NCBI RefSeq assembly: GCF_000018145.1
Contig: NC_009952.1
Coordinates: forward strand, 3,224,001 to 3,288,000
Length of the DNA stretch: 64,000 nt
Source of the DNA: Dinoroseobacter shibae DFL 12 = DSM 16493
GTDB taxonomy: Bacteria > Pseudomonadota > Alphaproteobacteria > Rhodobacterales > Rhodobacteraceae
Direction: 5' to 3'
The notes beneath the pieces were generated by a model. The model had not been told where the DNA came from. It searched no databases and saw nothing but the letters and a program-made list of their open reading frames with translations. This document shows, in pieces, positions 44,262-52,497 of the stretch (the first letter of the stretch is position 1; each line of letters opens with the position of its first letter). The translations under genes and the position numbers were made by a program.

Positions 44262-46115
44262 ATGTCCAAGCGTCGATACCTGCCGCTCCTTGCCTTGTCC
44301 GCTGCGGCCCTCGCATCGGTTTTCACCGCCCGCCTGCTCGTCGAGCAGGTCGAGACACGCACCCTCGCTTCGGTCGAGGAGGTGCTCTTCACCGAAAATG
44401 CCGAGTTTGCCCAGGCCGCCATCGATGGCACCCATGTCACGCTCCTGGGCACCGCCCCGGACGAGGCGACGCGCTTTGCCACCCTCTCGGCGGTGGGGCG
44501 CGTGGTGGCCCCCGACCGGATCATCGACGAGATGACGGTGGCGGCCTCAACCCGCATCGCACCGCCGGACTTCTCGCTGGAGCTTTTGCGCAACGCGGAC
44601 GGGATCTCGCTGATCGGGCTGGTCCCGGCTGATATGGACTCCGACTCCCTGGGCGCCGAGCTGGCCGGGCTGGGCCCGGTGTCGAACATGGTCGAAACCG
44701 CGGACTTCCCGATCCCGGGGCGCTGGCTCGGGGCGGTCGGCTATGCCCTGGATGCGGCGGCGGAGATTCCGCGCGCAAAGATTAGCGTCACGCCGCAATC
44801 GGTCCATATCAGCGCCCTCACCGACAGCGCCGCCGAGAAGACCGCGCTGGAGACCCGCCTGCGGCGCACGGCCCCCGCGGGCGTCGCCGTCACGCTCGAT
44901 ATCGCGGCCCCCCGCCCGGCGATCACGCCTTTCCTGCTGCGCTTCACGCTGGATGACCGCGGGGCACGATTCGATGCTTGCGCGGCCGAAACCGAGGCGG
45001 GGCGCGCCCGCATCCTCGCCGCCGCCGCGGAAACCGGCGCCCCGCGTGAGACAACTTGCGTGCTCGGCCTCGGCGCCCCGTCGCAGAACTGGGCCGAGGC
45101 CGCCACCCTGGGCATCCGGGCCGTCGCAGCCCTCGGCGGCGGGGTCGTGACCCTGTCGGATGCCGATGTCACCCTTGTCGGTCGCGAAGACACGAATGCC
45201 GCCCTGTTCGAGCGCGTGGCAGCCGAGTTCGAGGCGGATCTGCCGGCGGTGTTCTCCCTCACCAGCACGCTGCCGCGCCCGGAAGCCCCCCGCCCGGGCA
45301 TCTTCGATCCAAACCTGACACGCTTCACCGCGACGCTCAGTCCCGAGGGACTGGTGCAGCTGCGCGGCCATGTAACGGACACGATCCGCAAGGAGGTGAC
45401 CGCCACCATGGCCAAGGCAATGTTCGGTGCCCCGAATGTCTATTCCGCCACCACCGTGGCCGAGGACGTGCCCGAAGGCTGGTCCGTGCGGGTGCTTGCG
45501 GGGCTCGAGGCGCTCGGGCATCTGCACAATGGCAGCGTGACGATCACGCCCGAATTCATGCGCATCGGCGGCCGCACCGGGGCGGAGGATGGCCCCGCCG
45601 AGATCGCCGGCCTGCTGGCCCGGCGCCTGCCGGAAGAGTCCGATCTGCGGCTCGACGTCACCTACGATCCGATCCTCGATCCGGCCACGGCCCTGCCGAC
45701 ACCCGAGGAATGCTACGCCCGCATCGACGCGATCCAGGCCGAGGGCAAGATCACCTTCGAGCCGGGCTCGTCCCAGATCGCCGCCGAGGCCGAGGCCATC
45801 ATGGACCGCATCGCACAGGTGCTCGTGGACTGCAGCCATGTCGAATTCGAGATCGCCGGGCACACGGACAACCAGGGGCGGGAGGTGATGAACCTCAATC
45901 TCAGCCAGGCGCGCGCCGACGCGGTGCTGGCCGCCCTGTCGGAACGGCGGATCCTGACCGGCAATCTCGTCGCCCGGGGATATGGCGAGGCCATGCCGAT
46001 CGCAGATAACAGCACCGCCGAAGGCCGAGAGGCCAACCGCCGGATCAGCTTTACCGCCCCGACGCCGCCCGTGACCTCCCCCACCGCCGAGACCGAAACA
46101 GGAGACCCCCAGTGA
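44262..46115 (+). CDS. OmpA-family protein with BON-like repeats
   Basis: 617 aa. One N-terminal membrane helix or signal anchor (about 7-27) is followed by a long periplasmic region with several BON-like modules (for example TFSLELLRNADGISLIGLVP-type and LVQLRGHVTDTIRKEVTATM). The C-terminal OmpA peptidoglycan-binding domain (about 505-605) has ITFEPGSSQIAAEAEAIMDR, the FEIAGHTDNQGREVMNLNLS core and GREANRRISF. The protein probably bridges inner membrane and murein. Its stop overlaps a GTG start of a small coiled-coil membrane protein, a likely partner. Confidence 0.83.
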   Translation: MSKRRYLPLLALSAAALASVFTARLLVEQVETRTLASVEEVLFTENAEFAQAAIDGTHVTLLGTAPDEATRFATLSAVGRVVAPDRIIDEMTVAASTRIAPPDFSLELLRNADGISLIGLVPADMDSDSLGAELAGLGPVSNMVETADFPIPGRWLGAVGYALDAAAEIPRAKISVTPQSVHISALTDSAAEKTALETRLRRTAPAGVAVTLDIAAPRPAITPFLLRFTLDDRGARFDACAAETEAGRARILAAAAETGAPRETTCVLGLGAPSQNWAEAATLGIRAVAALGGGVVTLSDADVTLVGREDTNAALFERVAAEFEADLPAVFSLTSTLPRPEAPRPGIFDPNLTRFTATLSPEGLVQLRGHVTDTIRKEVTATMAKAMFGAPNVYSATTVAEDVPEGWSVRVLAGLEALGHLHNGSVTITPEFMRIGGRTGAEDGPAEIAGLLARRLPEESDLRLDVTYDPILDPATALPTPEECYARIDAIQAEGKITFEPGSSQIAAEAEAIMDRIAQVLVDCSHVEFEIAGHTDNQGREVMNLNLSQARADAVLAALSERRILTGNLVARGYGEAMPIADNSTAEGREANRRISFTAPTPPVTSPTAETETGDPQ

Positions 46116-46444
46116 ACCAGACGGAATTCATCGCCGCCACCGCGATCATCCTGTTCGTGGTGTTCCTGCTCGGCTGGTTCACCCACTGGGCCATCGCCCG
46201 GTTCTCGCGGGTCACCAAGGCGGAAATGGGGGAGCTGGAATCCATGGCGCAATCCCTGCACGAGGCCGAAGAAGAGCGCGACCAGGCGCTCGTGCTGCTG
46301 GAAGAGCGGGAGCGCGAACTGAGCGCGCAGATGGCCCAGACCGAGGCCGAACTGGCCGCCGCGATGGAAGGCCTGCGCGATGCGCGCCGCGAGACTCAGG
46401 ACCTGCGCAGCCAGATCGAGAAATCGGCGCGATCCGGGCGCTGA
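46112..46444 (+). CDS. Small membrane-anchored coiled-coil protein
   Basis: 110 aa starting with GTG (46112) that overlaps the stop of the OmpA-like gene as GTGA. One membrane helix (about 9-30, FIAATAIILFVVFLLGWFTH) is followed by a continuous acidic coiled coil (about 38-105, LHEAEEERDQALVLLEERER). The topology suggests oligomerisation on one face of the inner membrane. It is co-translated with the OmpA-like protein, so a shared envelope complex is plausible. No family recognised. Confidence 0.8.
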   Translation: MNQTEFIAATAIILFVVFLLGWFTHWAIARFSRVTKAEMGELESMAQSLHEAEEERDQALVLLEERERELSAQMAQTEAELAAAMEGLRDARRETQDLRSQIEKSARSGR

Positions 46445-46451
46445 GCGCGGC

Positions 46452-46895
46452 TTACCAGCGTGTCAGGGCGGCTTCGTCTTCGTCCGTGGCCGCAACCCAG
46501 GACGCGCCCGCGCCGCTGATTTCCTTCTTCCAGAACGGCGCCCGGGATTTCAGGTAATCCATCAGGAACTCCGCCGCAGCGAAGGCATCCACCCGGTGTG
46601 GGGCGGCCGTGGCCACCATCATGATCCGGTCGCCCGGACCCATCCGGCCATAGCGATGGATGACCAGCGCATCGCCCAGCGACCAGCGCGCTTTGGCTTC
46701 GTCGACGATCTTGCCGATCGCGCGCTCGGTCATGCCTGGATAGTGTTCGATCTCCATCACGTCGAGATCGCCGGTCGCCACGTCCCGCACCACGCCCGTG
46801 AAACTCACGATGGCGCCCATATCCGTGCGCCCCGCCGCGAAGCTGTCCAGTTCTGCGCCCAGCGCGAAAGGGGCTTGCTGTACCCGAACGGTCAT
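46452..46895 (-). CDS. moaE: Molybdopterin synthase catalytic (large) subunit
   Basis: 147 aa. Converts cyclic pyranopterin monophosphate to molybdopterin using thiocarboxylated MoaD. It has MGAIVSFTGVVRDV near residue 26, EIEHYPGMTERAIGKI, the VIHRYGRMGPGD loop and the catalytic-Lys segment DYLKSRAPFWKKE. It lies 1 bp downstream of moaD on the same strand, the standard moaD-moaE order. It is convergent with the coiled-coil gene, 7 bp apart. Confidence 0.95.
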   Translation of the reverse strand: MTVRVQQAPFALGAELDSFAAGRTDMGAIVSFTGVVRDVATGDLDVMEIEHYPGMTERAIGKIVDEAKARWSLGDALVIHRYGRMGPGDRIMMVATAAPHRVDAFAAAEFLMDYLKSRAPFWKKEISGAGASWVAATDEDEAALTRW

Positions 46896-46896
46896 C

Positions 46897-47148
46897 TCAC
46901 CCCCCGGTCATGGGCGGAAAGAACGCCACTTCCCGGGCATCCGTCAGCTCCGCATCGAATTCGGTCAGGTCCTGGTCGACCGCCACGCGGATGGCCGAGA
47001 GATCGGAGAACGCGAGATCGTAGCGATCCTCCCGCGCGCGCAATTCCGAGACCAGCTCCGCCACGGTCCTGGCCTCCGTCTCGATCCGCTCCTGGGACAG
47101 GCCGATGCGTTCGCGCAGCCAGGCGAAATACAACACGTCGAGTTTCAT
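46897..47148 (-). CDS. moaD: Molybdopterin synthase sulfur carrier subunit
   Basis: 83 aa beta-grasp protein: MKLDVLYFAWLRERIGLSQE at the start and VAFFPPMTGG at the end. The C-terminal Gly-Gly is the site adenylated and thiocarboxylated by MoeB. The ATG overlaps the pgsA stop by 4 bases and moaE follows after 1 bp, so pgsA-moaD-moaE form one unit. Confidence 0.94.
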   Translation of the reverse strand: MKLDVLYFAWLRERIGLSQERIETEARTVAELVSELRAREDRYDLAFSDLSAIRVAVDQDLTEFDAELTDAREVAFFPPMTGG

Positions 47149-47810
47149 GGCTTCTCCGATAGAAAAGGCAGTGATTTCCTGAAGTAGTCCGCCCCGGTGA
47201 TAAGTGTCAAAAGCGCCGCGATCCACAACAGCCCCATGCCGAGGACACCGGCCGGCCCTCCCACCGACATGGTCGCCCACACAAGGTTCCAGTCCTGCGG
47301 CCCGTTGTCGAGTGCCGCCTGGTACGCATCGCGGGGCAGCGCCGCGAACGCCGCGAGATGCATGTAATCGAGCGCGATGGCCCCCATCAGCACCGCGATC
47401 GCCACCATCTGTGCCGTCGTCTTCCACTTGGCAAGCTTGGTCACCGACAGCTTGCTGGCATCCGCACCGAGGAATTCCCGCAGCCCGGACACGAACACCT
47501 CCCGAAACAGGATGATCGCCGCCGGAATGATCACCAAAGGGTCGAGCCCCGAGAGCGCCATGACCACTGCCAGCGCCGTAATCACCATGGCCTTGTCCGC
47601 GATCGGATCCAGCATCGCCCCGAAGCGCGAGGTCTGTGCCCAGGTCCGCGCGATCCAGCCATCGAGGAAATCCGTCAGCGACGCACCGATGAACAACGCC
47701 AGCGCCACCCAATCCGCAAGCGGTCGGGGCAGCAGGGCAAAGACGATTGCCACCGCCGGAGCGGCCAGCAGCCGCGCTACAGTCATGAGGTTCGGGATCG
47801 TCCATCGCAT
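47145..47810 (-). CDS. pgsA: CDP-diacylglycerol-glycerol-3-phosphate 3-phosphatidyltransferase
   Basis: 221 aa membrane enzyme making phosphatidylglycerophosphate. The CDP-alcohol phosphotransferase motif DG-x2-AR-x8-G-x3-D-x3-D is intact (DGWIARTWAQTSRFGAMLDP followed by IAD, about residues 50-72). About five to six membrane helices are predicted. A ribosome site AAGGTGG precedes the ATG. It heads the pgsA-moaD-moaE unit. uvrC, as I recall its frequent neighbour in related genomes, is not here; a 443-bp gap precedes it instead. Confidence 0.94.
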   Translation of the reverse strand: MRWTIPNLMTVARLLAAPAVAIVFALLPRPLADWVALALFIGASLTDFLDGWIARTWAQTSRFGAMLDPIADKAMVITALAVVMALSGLDPLVIIPAAIILFREVFVSGLREFLGADASKLSVTKLAKWKTTAQMVAIAVLMGAIALDYMHLAAFAALPRDAYQAALDNGPQDWNLVWATMSVGGPAGVLGMGLLWIAALLTLITGADYFRKSLPFLSEKP

Positions 47811-48253
47811 GCGCCACCTTGTAACGGCTCTACGATGTGGCGGAAAGGGGAACCGGCGTCGGCGGGGCGCTCACACGCGCCATGCTCCGCCATCCCTCTC
47901 GGCGGAGCTCTGCCGGTTTCGGGTCTCGATGCGGAAATGGCTGCGGCACGCGACTATCACAAGTAGGCTTGTACCATCCCCCTACGCCTCACGCGCCGCA
48001 GCTTTCCGTTTCAAAGCTTCCGCCGAGGCGAAATGCATGCCCCGGTGCCGAGAGGCTAGCATAGGGTTCGCAGCGTTCAAAAAATTAACTGCCATCACGG
48101 CAGGCGATTCAACCTATAGGAGAAGCAGGCGGCTATTTTGTGGCTGGTCCACGCAACAACACTAGGGATTAGGTGGAATCGTTTCCTCAAAGCGCCGGAA
48201 TCACGCGGTGGATCATTGCGTTTTGCGAATCACCTGCACCTCGTCGTTAACTT
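47811..48253. other. Intergenic region between pgsA and rluA-like gene
   Basis: 443 bp with no supported gene on either strand. The left part is GC-rich and should contain the pgsA-moaDE promoter, although I see no clear hexamers. The right part (about 48060-48200) is noticeably more AT-rich than the surroundings, with a small dyad CTGCC-ATCAC-GGCAG (48089-48103). A 75-aa plus-strand frame here has no protein-like features. The composition change could mark a remnant of deleted or acquired DNA, or simply a regulatory region. Confidence 0.4.
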
Positions 48254-48913
48254 TCAGAAGGGCGGTTTTGACCGAAACGTCATGCCCACACCGCCATCCG
48301 GATGCCGCAATCGCAGGGACTCCGAATGCAGCATCAGCCGCGGAAATGCCCGTGCCGCGCCCTCCGCGTAGAACGGATCCCCGAGAATCGGATGCCCCAA
48401 CGCTTGCATATGGACCCGCAACTGGTGCGAGCGCCCGGTTTTGGGAAAGAGCCGCACGCGCGTTTCCGCCTCGGACCGCTTCAGGACGCGCCAATCGGTC
48501 ACGGCGGCCTTGCCCGTTTCGGGATCGACCTTCTGCAAGGGACGGTTCGGCCAGTCCACGATCAGCGGCAGATCGACCGTCCCCGTCGCCTCCGCAACCT
48601 GCCCCCAGACCCGCGCCACATAGCTCTTCTTGATCTGGCGTTTTTCGAATTGCAGGCCGAGGTGCCGCTGGGCATGGGCGGTCAGCGCGAACACCATCAG
48701 CCCCGATGTGTCCCGGTCCAGCCGATGCACGAGGAGCGCGTCGGGAAACGCCCCCTGCACCCGGCTCAGCAGGCAATCAGCCAACTCGGGCCCGCGCCCG
48801 GGCACCGACAAGAGCCCGGAGGGTTTCTCCACCAGCAGAAGATGCGCATCCTCGTGGACCAGGCGCAGCGGCTCCTGGGGCGGAGCATAGGTATCTGGCG
48901 GGATCGGCGGCAT
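48254..48913 (-). CDS. RluA-family pseudouridine synthase
   Basis: 219 aa. Isomerises uridine to pseudouridine in rRNA and/or tRNA. The catalytic-Asp motif is VHRLDRDTSGLMVFAL (about 63-78), with the N-terminal VEKPSGLLSVPGRG and C-terminal KTGRSHQLRVHMQALGHPIL. There is no S4 domain, so it resembles RluA (23S U746/tRNA U32) rather than RluC/RluD; the exact site is inferred from architecture only. It is divergent from lysE. Confidence 0.92.
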   Translation of the reverse strand: MPPIPPDTYAPPQEPLRLVHEDAHLLLVEKPSGLLSVPGRGPELADCLLSRVQGAFPDALLVHRLDRDTSGLMVFALTAHAQRHLGLQFEKRQIKKSYVARVWGQVAEATGTVDLPLIVDWPNRPLQKVDPETGKAAVTDWRVLKRSEAETRVRLFPKTGRSHQLRVHMQALGHPILGDPFYAEGAARAFPRLMLHSESLRLRHPDGGVGMTFRSKPPF

Positions 48914-49003
48914 GGGGGCGGATTACGCCACAGCCGGGCAAAGGAACAGGGCTTTGTTGCCCGCCAGCCCCGCCCTGCCTAGGGTGCGCCGCAGGAGGCC
49001 CCA

Positions 49004-49621
49004 ATGAGTTTCGACGCCTGGACGATCTTCGCGCTCTTCTGGGCGCTGTTCGTCACGACCCCCGGACCGAACGCGGTCAACTGCATGTCCAACGGGATGA
49101 CCCATGGGTTTCGACGGTCGCTTTGGGGCGTGCTGGCGATCCTTACCCAGGCCAGCCTGTTTCTCGCCCTGTCGGCCCTTGGCGTGACCGCCCTGATCAC
49201 CGCTGCACCGGACGTGTTCCGCTGGGTCCAGCTTGCCGGAGCGTTCGTGTTGGTGGCCCTCGGCATCCGCGCATGGCGCACCGCCCGGGATCCGGTCAAA
49301 CCCCAGGCCGGGGCCGGGTCGATCTATGGCCGGGCCTTCCTGATCGCGACCTTCAACGCCAAGAGCCTCGCAGGCTACATCGCCGCCTTCTCGCAATTCG
49401 TCCAACCCGACGTGCCGATCCTGTCGCAGATGACCGTGATCGTGCCCACGGCGCTGACGCTCACGGCACTGTCCTATACCGGCTACACCGCCCTCGGCGC
49501 GGGGCTTGGGAAACTGGCGATGGGGGCGATCCTGAACTTCTGGGTGCGCCGCGGCCTGGCCTTGTGTTTCATCGGCTACGGGATCGCCCTCGGCGCCTAC
49601 GCACCGGGAGGAAGGACATGA
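49004..49621 (+). CDS. LysE/RhtB-family amino acid exporter
   Basis: 205 aa with six predicted membrane helices. TPGPNAVNCMSNGMTHGFRR near residue 20 is the LysE/RhtB signature, and FNAKSLAGYIAAFSQFV is the conserved mid-section. The substrate is unknown; the family exports basic, threonine/homoserine or related amino acids. A CAGGAGG ribosome site precedes the ATG. The DsbA-like gene follows 133 bp later. Confidence 0.88.
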   Translation: MSFDAWTIFALFWALFVTTPGPNAVNCMSNGMTHGFRRSLWGVLAILTQASLFLALSALGVTALITAAPDVFRWVQLAGAFVLVALGIRAWRTARDPVKPQAGAGSIYGRAFLIATFNAKSLAGYIAAFSQFVQPDVPILSQMTVIVPTALTLTALSYTGYTALGAGLGKLAMGAILNFWVRRGLALCFIGYGIALGAYAPGGRT

Positions 49622-49754
49622 CCGATCCGAGCAGGCCAAACCTTGCAACGCGCAGAGACCCCGCCCTGGAGGGCAGGAGCATGCGCCTCACGCAGCCGTG
49701 GCTTGACGCACCGGCCCGGCCGGCACCTTCTGGACTCGCAAAGATCGGACTCCC

Positions 49755-50522
49755 ATGGCGACACGACGACAATTCTTGACCGGGGCCGCGATCCTCGGCG
49801 GCGGCTACGCGGCTCTACGCTACGGGGTGCCGGCGCTCACCGACCTGTTTCGCGGCCTGCCTGCGCTGGAGCCGCTGGCAGCGCCCGAGGGCTTTCGCAC
49901 GATGCCGCTCGGCCCGGTGACCCGGGGGCTCGACCCGATGATCGGGCTGGAGCCTGCCACAGTGACAGAGCTTGCGCCCAACGTGCTGCGCGGGCGCCTC
50001 TGCGACGCGCTCTTCGGAATGGACGCCGTGCCCGAGGGCGTCGTCCCCATCGCGTCCTTTTCCGACTATGCCTGCCCGTTCTGCCGGGTGCTAACCCCGC
50101 GCCTTCAGGCGCTGGAGGAGACCTCCGGCGGAACCATCCGGATCAAATGGCACGAATTGCCCCTCCTCGGTCCGGCCTCCGCCGACGGGGCGCGCGCCGC
50201 CCTCGCCGCCGGACTGCAGGGGCGCTATGCCGACGCTCATGCGCGCCTGATCCGGGCCGGTTTCCAGCCAAGCGAGGCCTATCTCCGCGTTCTTGCCACA
50301 GATCTCGACCTCGACGCGGACCGCCTGCTGCGCGACATGGACAGCCCTCAGGTCACCGCTGCCCTCACTGACAGCCGGGCGCTGGCGCAGCTTTTTGGCC
50401 TGGTGGGCACCCCGGCCCTCTTGGTCGGGCGCACACTGGTGCAGGGCGAAGTCAGCGCCCGCACGCTCGACCGCCTCATCGCCCTGGAGCGCAGGGACGG
50501 CCCGATCCCCAGCTGCAGTTAA
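49755..50522 (+). CDS. DsbA-family thiol-disulfide oxidoreductase, probable Tat substrate
   Basis: 255 aa. The N-terminus MATRRQFLTGAAILGGG matches the twin-arginine consensus (R-R-x-F-L) followed by a hydrophobic segment, implying Tat export. The thioredoxin-like domain has the redox motif FSDYACPFCRVLTPRLQ (Cys107, Cys110) and the cis-Pro loop VGTPALLVG. CPFC is typical of DsbA-like proteins. It is convergent with the multiheme cytochrome gene (4 bp gap), a potential client since heme c attachment requires thiol control. That link is inference. Confidence 0.85.
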   Translation: MATRRQFLTGAAILGGGYAALRYGVPALTDLFRGLPALEPLAAPEGFRTMPLGPVTRGLDPMIGLEPATVTELAPNVLRGRLCDALFGMDAVPEGVVPIASFSDYACPFCRVLTPRLQALEETSGGTIRIKWHELPLLGPASADGARAALAAGLQGRYADAHARLIRAGFQPSEAYLRVLATDLDLDADRLLRDMDSPQVTAALTDSRALAQLFGLVGTPALLVGRTLVQGEVSARTLDRLIALERRDGPIPSCS

Positions 50523-50526
50523 CCCG

Positions 50527-52497
50527 CTATTGCTGGAGGATTTCACCCCGCAGAACCCGCAGCGCCACACTCTCGGGGTTTGCAACCAGTGCTGCGTCCA
50601 CGGCATCTCTCGCCGCCGCCATATCCCCGAGCGCGGCATAGATGCGTACAATGATAGACCAGGCTTCTTCGCGCTGCGGATCGAGGTCGACCGCTTCGGA
50701 GAAAGCCGACAGGGCGGCAGGCATGTTCCGCATCGTCAAGCCGACACCGCCGAGGATGATCTGGATCTCCGGGAAATCCGCCTTTGCCCGCAACGACGAC
50801 TGCCATTCCGACATCGCGGCTCCGAGCGCTTGCGTGGTCTGCGGCGGAACAACCCGCATGTTCAGATCGAGGAATTCACGGGCTGCCGCCATCCGCACGC
50901 TTCGGACCGGATCTGACAGCAGGGGCGCAAGGCGCTCCACCCGAACCGGCGCGGGTGCCGCACGTTGGATCGGCACCGCCGCGGCCCGCACCAGCGGATC
51001 AGGATCGCGCAGAGCCATCGCCATGCGATCCGCCAGCTCCGGGCCCGCCATCGGATGCAGCAGCTCCAGCGCCGACGCCCGCACGATCCCCGGCAGATCG
51101 AGGTATTCGGTCAGCGCCACGATGTTCTCCGCCGTACTCTGCGGCGCGATCCGGGCGCGGGCGAAGACCTGGGCGAAATGCGGACCGCGATGGATGCTGT
51201 CGGGAAAGCGCGCCTCCAGCTCGGCCGCCATTTTCTCGGCGCTGCGATCCGTGTGACAATCGTTGCAGGCATTGGGCGCGCCGGTCTCGACAGTCAGGTC
51301 CGGGCGCGGCACCCGGAAGGAATGGTCGCGCCGCCCGTCGATCCCCATGTAGTCGCGCTCGATCATGTGGCAGCTCTTGCACTGCGCCCCTTCGCTGCCG
51401 ACCTCGTGGAAGTGGTGGGACGGGTCGTCATACTCCGCCAGCCGCAGGGTCGGGAACTCCGGGTTCCCGGCCGTCGAATGGCACTGGGTGCACAGGTCAT
51501 TGGTCTCGGTCAGCCGCTGCGCCGAATGCGCATCGTGGCAATCGGTGCAGGCCACCCCGGCGGCGTACATCTTGGACTGGATGAACGAGCCATAGACATA
51601 GACCTCTTCCAGGATCTGCCCGTCCGGGTGATACATCCCGTCCCGCAAGAGGCTGAGCCGATAGGCATCGTGATAAGGCGTGCCGGGCAGCGGATTGCCC
51701 TCCTCGAACGCCTCGCGCCGGGAATGGCAGGCTGCGCATTGCTGGATCTCCGCCTCCGCACCGGCCGCGAAATCCATGGTCAGCCCGGTCTCGCCCACCC
51801 GGTCCCAGCGGGTCGGATCGTAATCGCCCCCCGGCAGGGCCCAACTCACATGGGCCTCCCCCGGTCCGTGGCAGGCCTCGCATCCCACGCCGATCTCCGC
51901 CTGGGTGCTGGTGTAGGTCCGCGTCGCCGGGTCGTACCCCTTCTTGTAGCCCGTGGCATGACACTCGGCGCAGCGCGCGCCCCAGTTCTTGTAGGGCCCG
52001 GTCCAGTGCAACCCGTCCGAGGCCGGCAAGTCCTGATCCGGATAGAGGTGATACCACGCGCCCCGCTCGATATCCCAGACCACGTCGAAGGACTGGATCT
52101 TCCCCGGCTCCGTCTCGATCAGGTATTGCTGCAACGGTGCGATCCCCGCAACGCTGTGCACCGGGTATTTCTGCAACCTGCCATCCGGCCCGTCGGAGGT
52201 GATGTAGAACACGCCGTCCTCGGTGGTGAAGGTCGTGCGCACGCCGTTATGGACGAATTCCGCATCGTCGAAATCGCCCAGCACATGCAGCGCATCGGGC
52301 GGCGTCCAGGCCAAGTCGTGATGGGAGCCTTGCCAGGCCTCATACGCCTCCTGGTGGCAATCCGCGCACACCGCCGTGCCGATATAGTCCGGCACGCGCG
52401 GGTCTTCCGCCCGCGCGATCGAGGCCGTGAGGGCCACGCCAAGCGCCAGGAAAACTGTCATCACGGAAAAACCCATGCGCGCGATACCCGTTGTCAT
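50527..52497 (-). CDS. Octaheme c-type cytochrome with HEAT/TPR-like repeats
   Basis: 656 aa, exported by a signal peptide (about 8-30, cleavage after SIARA). Eight CxxCH heme sites lie at about 44, 176, 206, 254, 317, 336, 373 and 411 (CADCH, CAECH, CEACH, CAACH, CTDCH, CTQCH, CKSCH, CNDCH). The C-terminal third has no heme site and is helical: HEAT-like repeats (about 430-540, LADRMAMALRDPDPLVRAAA) and a TPR-like segment (about 570-650). The heme part resembles cytochrome c-554/octaheme proteins. The substrate or partner is unknown. It is translationally coupled to the Crp-family gene upstream. Confidence 0.88.
   Translation of the reverse strand: MTTGIARMGFSVMTVFLALGVALTASIARAEDPRVPDYIGTAVCADCHQEAYEAWQGSHHDLAWTPPDALHVLGDFDDAEFVHNGVRTTFTTEDGVFYITSDGPDGRLQKYPVHSVAGIAPLQQYLIETEPGKIQSFDVVWDIERGAWYHLYPDQDLPASDGLHWTGPYKNWGARCAECHATGYKKGYDPATRTYTSTQAEIGVGCEACHGPGEAHVSWALPGGDYDPTRWDRVGETGLTMDFAAGAEAEIQQCAACHSRREAFEEGNPLPGTPYHDAYRLSLLRDGMYHPDGQILEEVYVYGSFIQSKMYAAGVACTDCHDAHSAQRLTETNDLCTQCHSTAGNPEFPTLRLAEYDDPSHHFHEVGSEGAQCKSCHMIERDYMGIDGRRDHSFRVPRPDLTVETGAPNACNDCHTDRSAEKMAAELEARFPDSIHRGPHFAQVFARARIAPQSTAENIVALTEYLDLPGIVRASALELLHPMAGPELADRMAMALRDPDPLVRAAAVPIQRAAPAPVRVERLAPLLSDPVRSVRMAAAREFLDLNMRVVPPQTTQALGAAMSEWQSSLRAKADFPEIQIILGGVGLTMRNMPAALSAFSEAVDLDPQREEAWSIIVRIYAALGDMAAARDAVDAALVANPESVALRVLRGEILQQ

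Noticed and set aside
47811-48253. Possible tRNA or small RNA in the gene-free gap
   Set aside because: No T-loop GTTCGA motif with a matching acceptor stem, no strong terminator; only a weak 5-bp dyad.
49618-49779. 53-aa frame overlapping lysE (ATGA) and the DsbA-like start
   Set aside because: The overlap at the start is attractive, but the sequence is Pro/Arg-rich with no features, and it overlaps the next gene by 25 bp out of frame.
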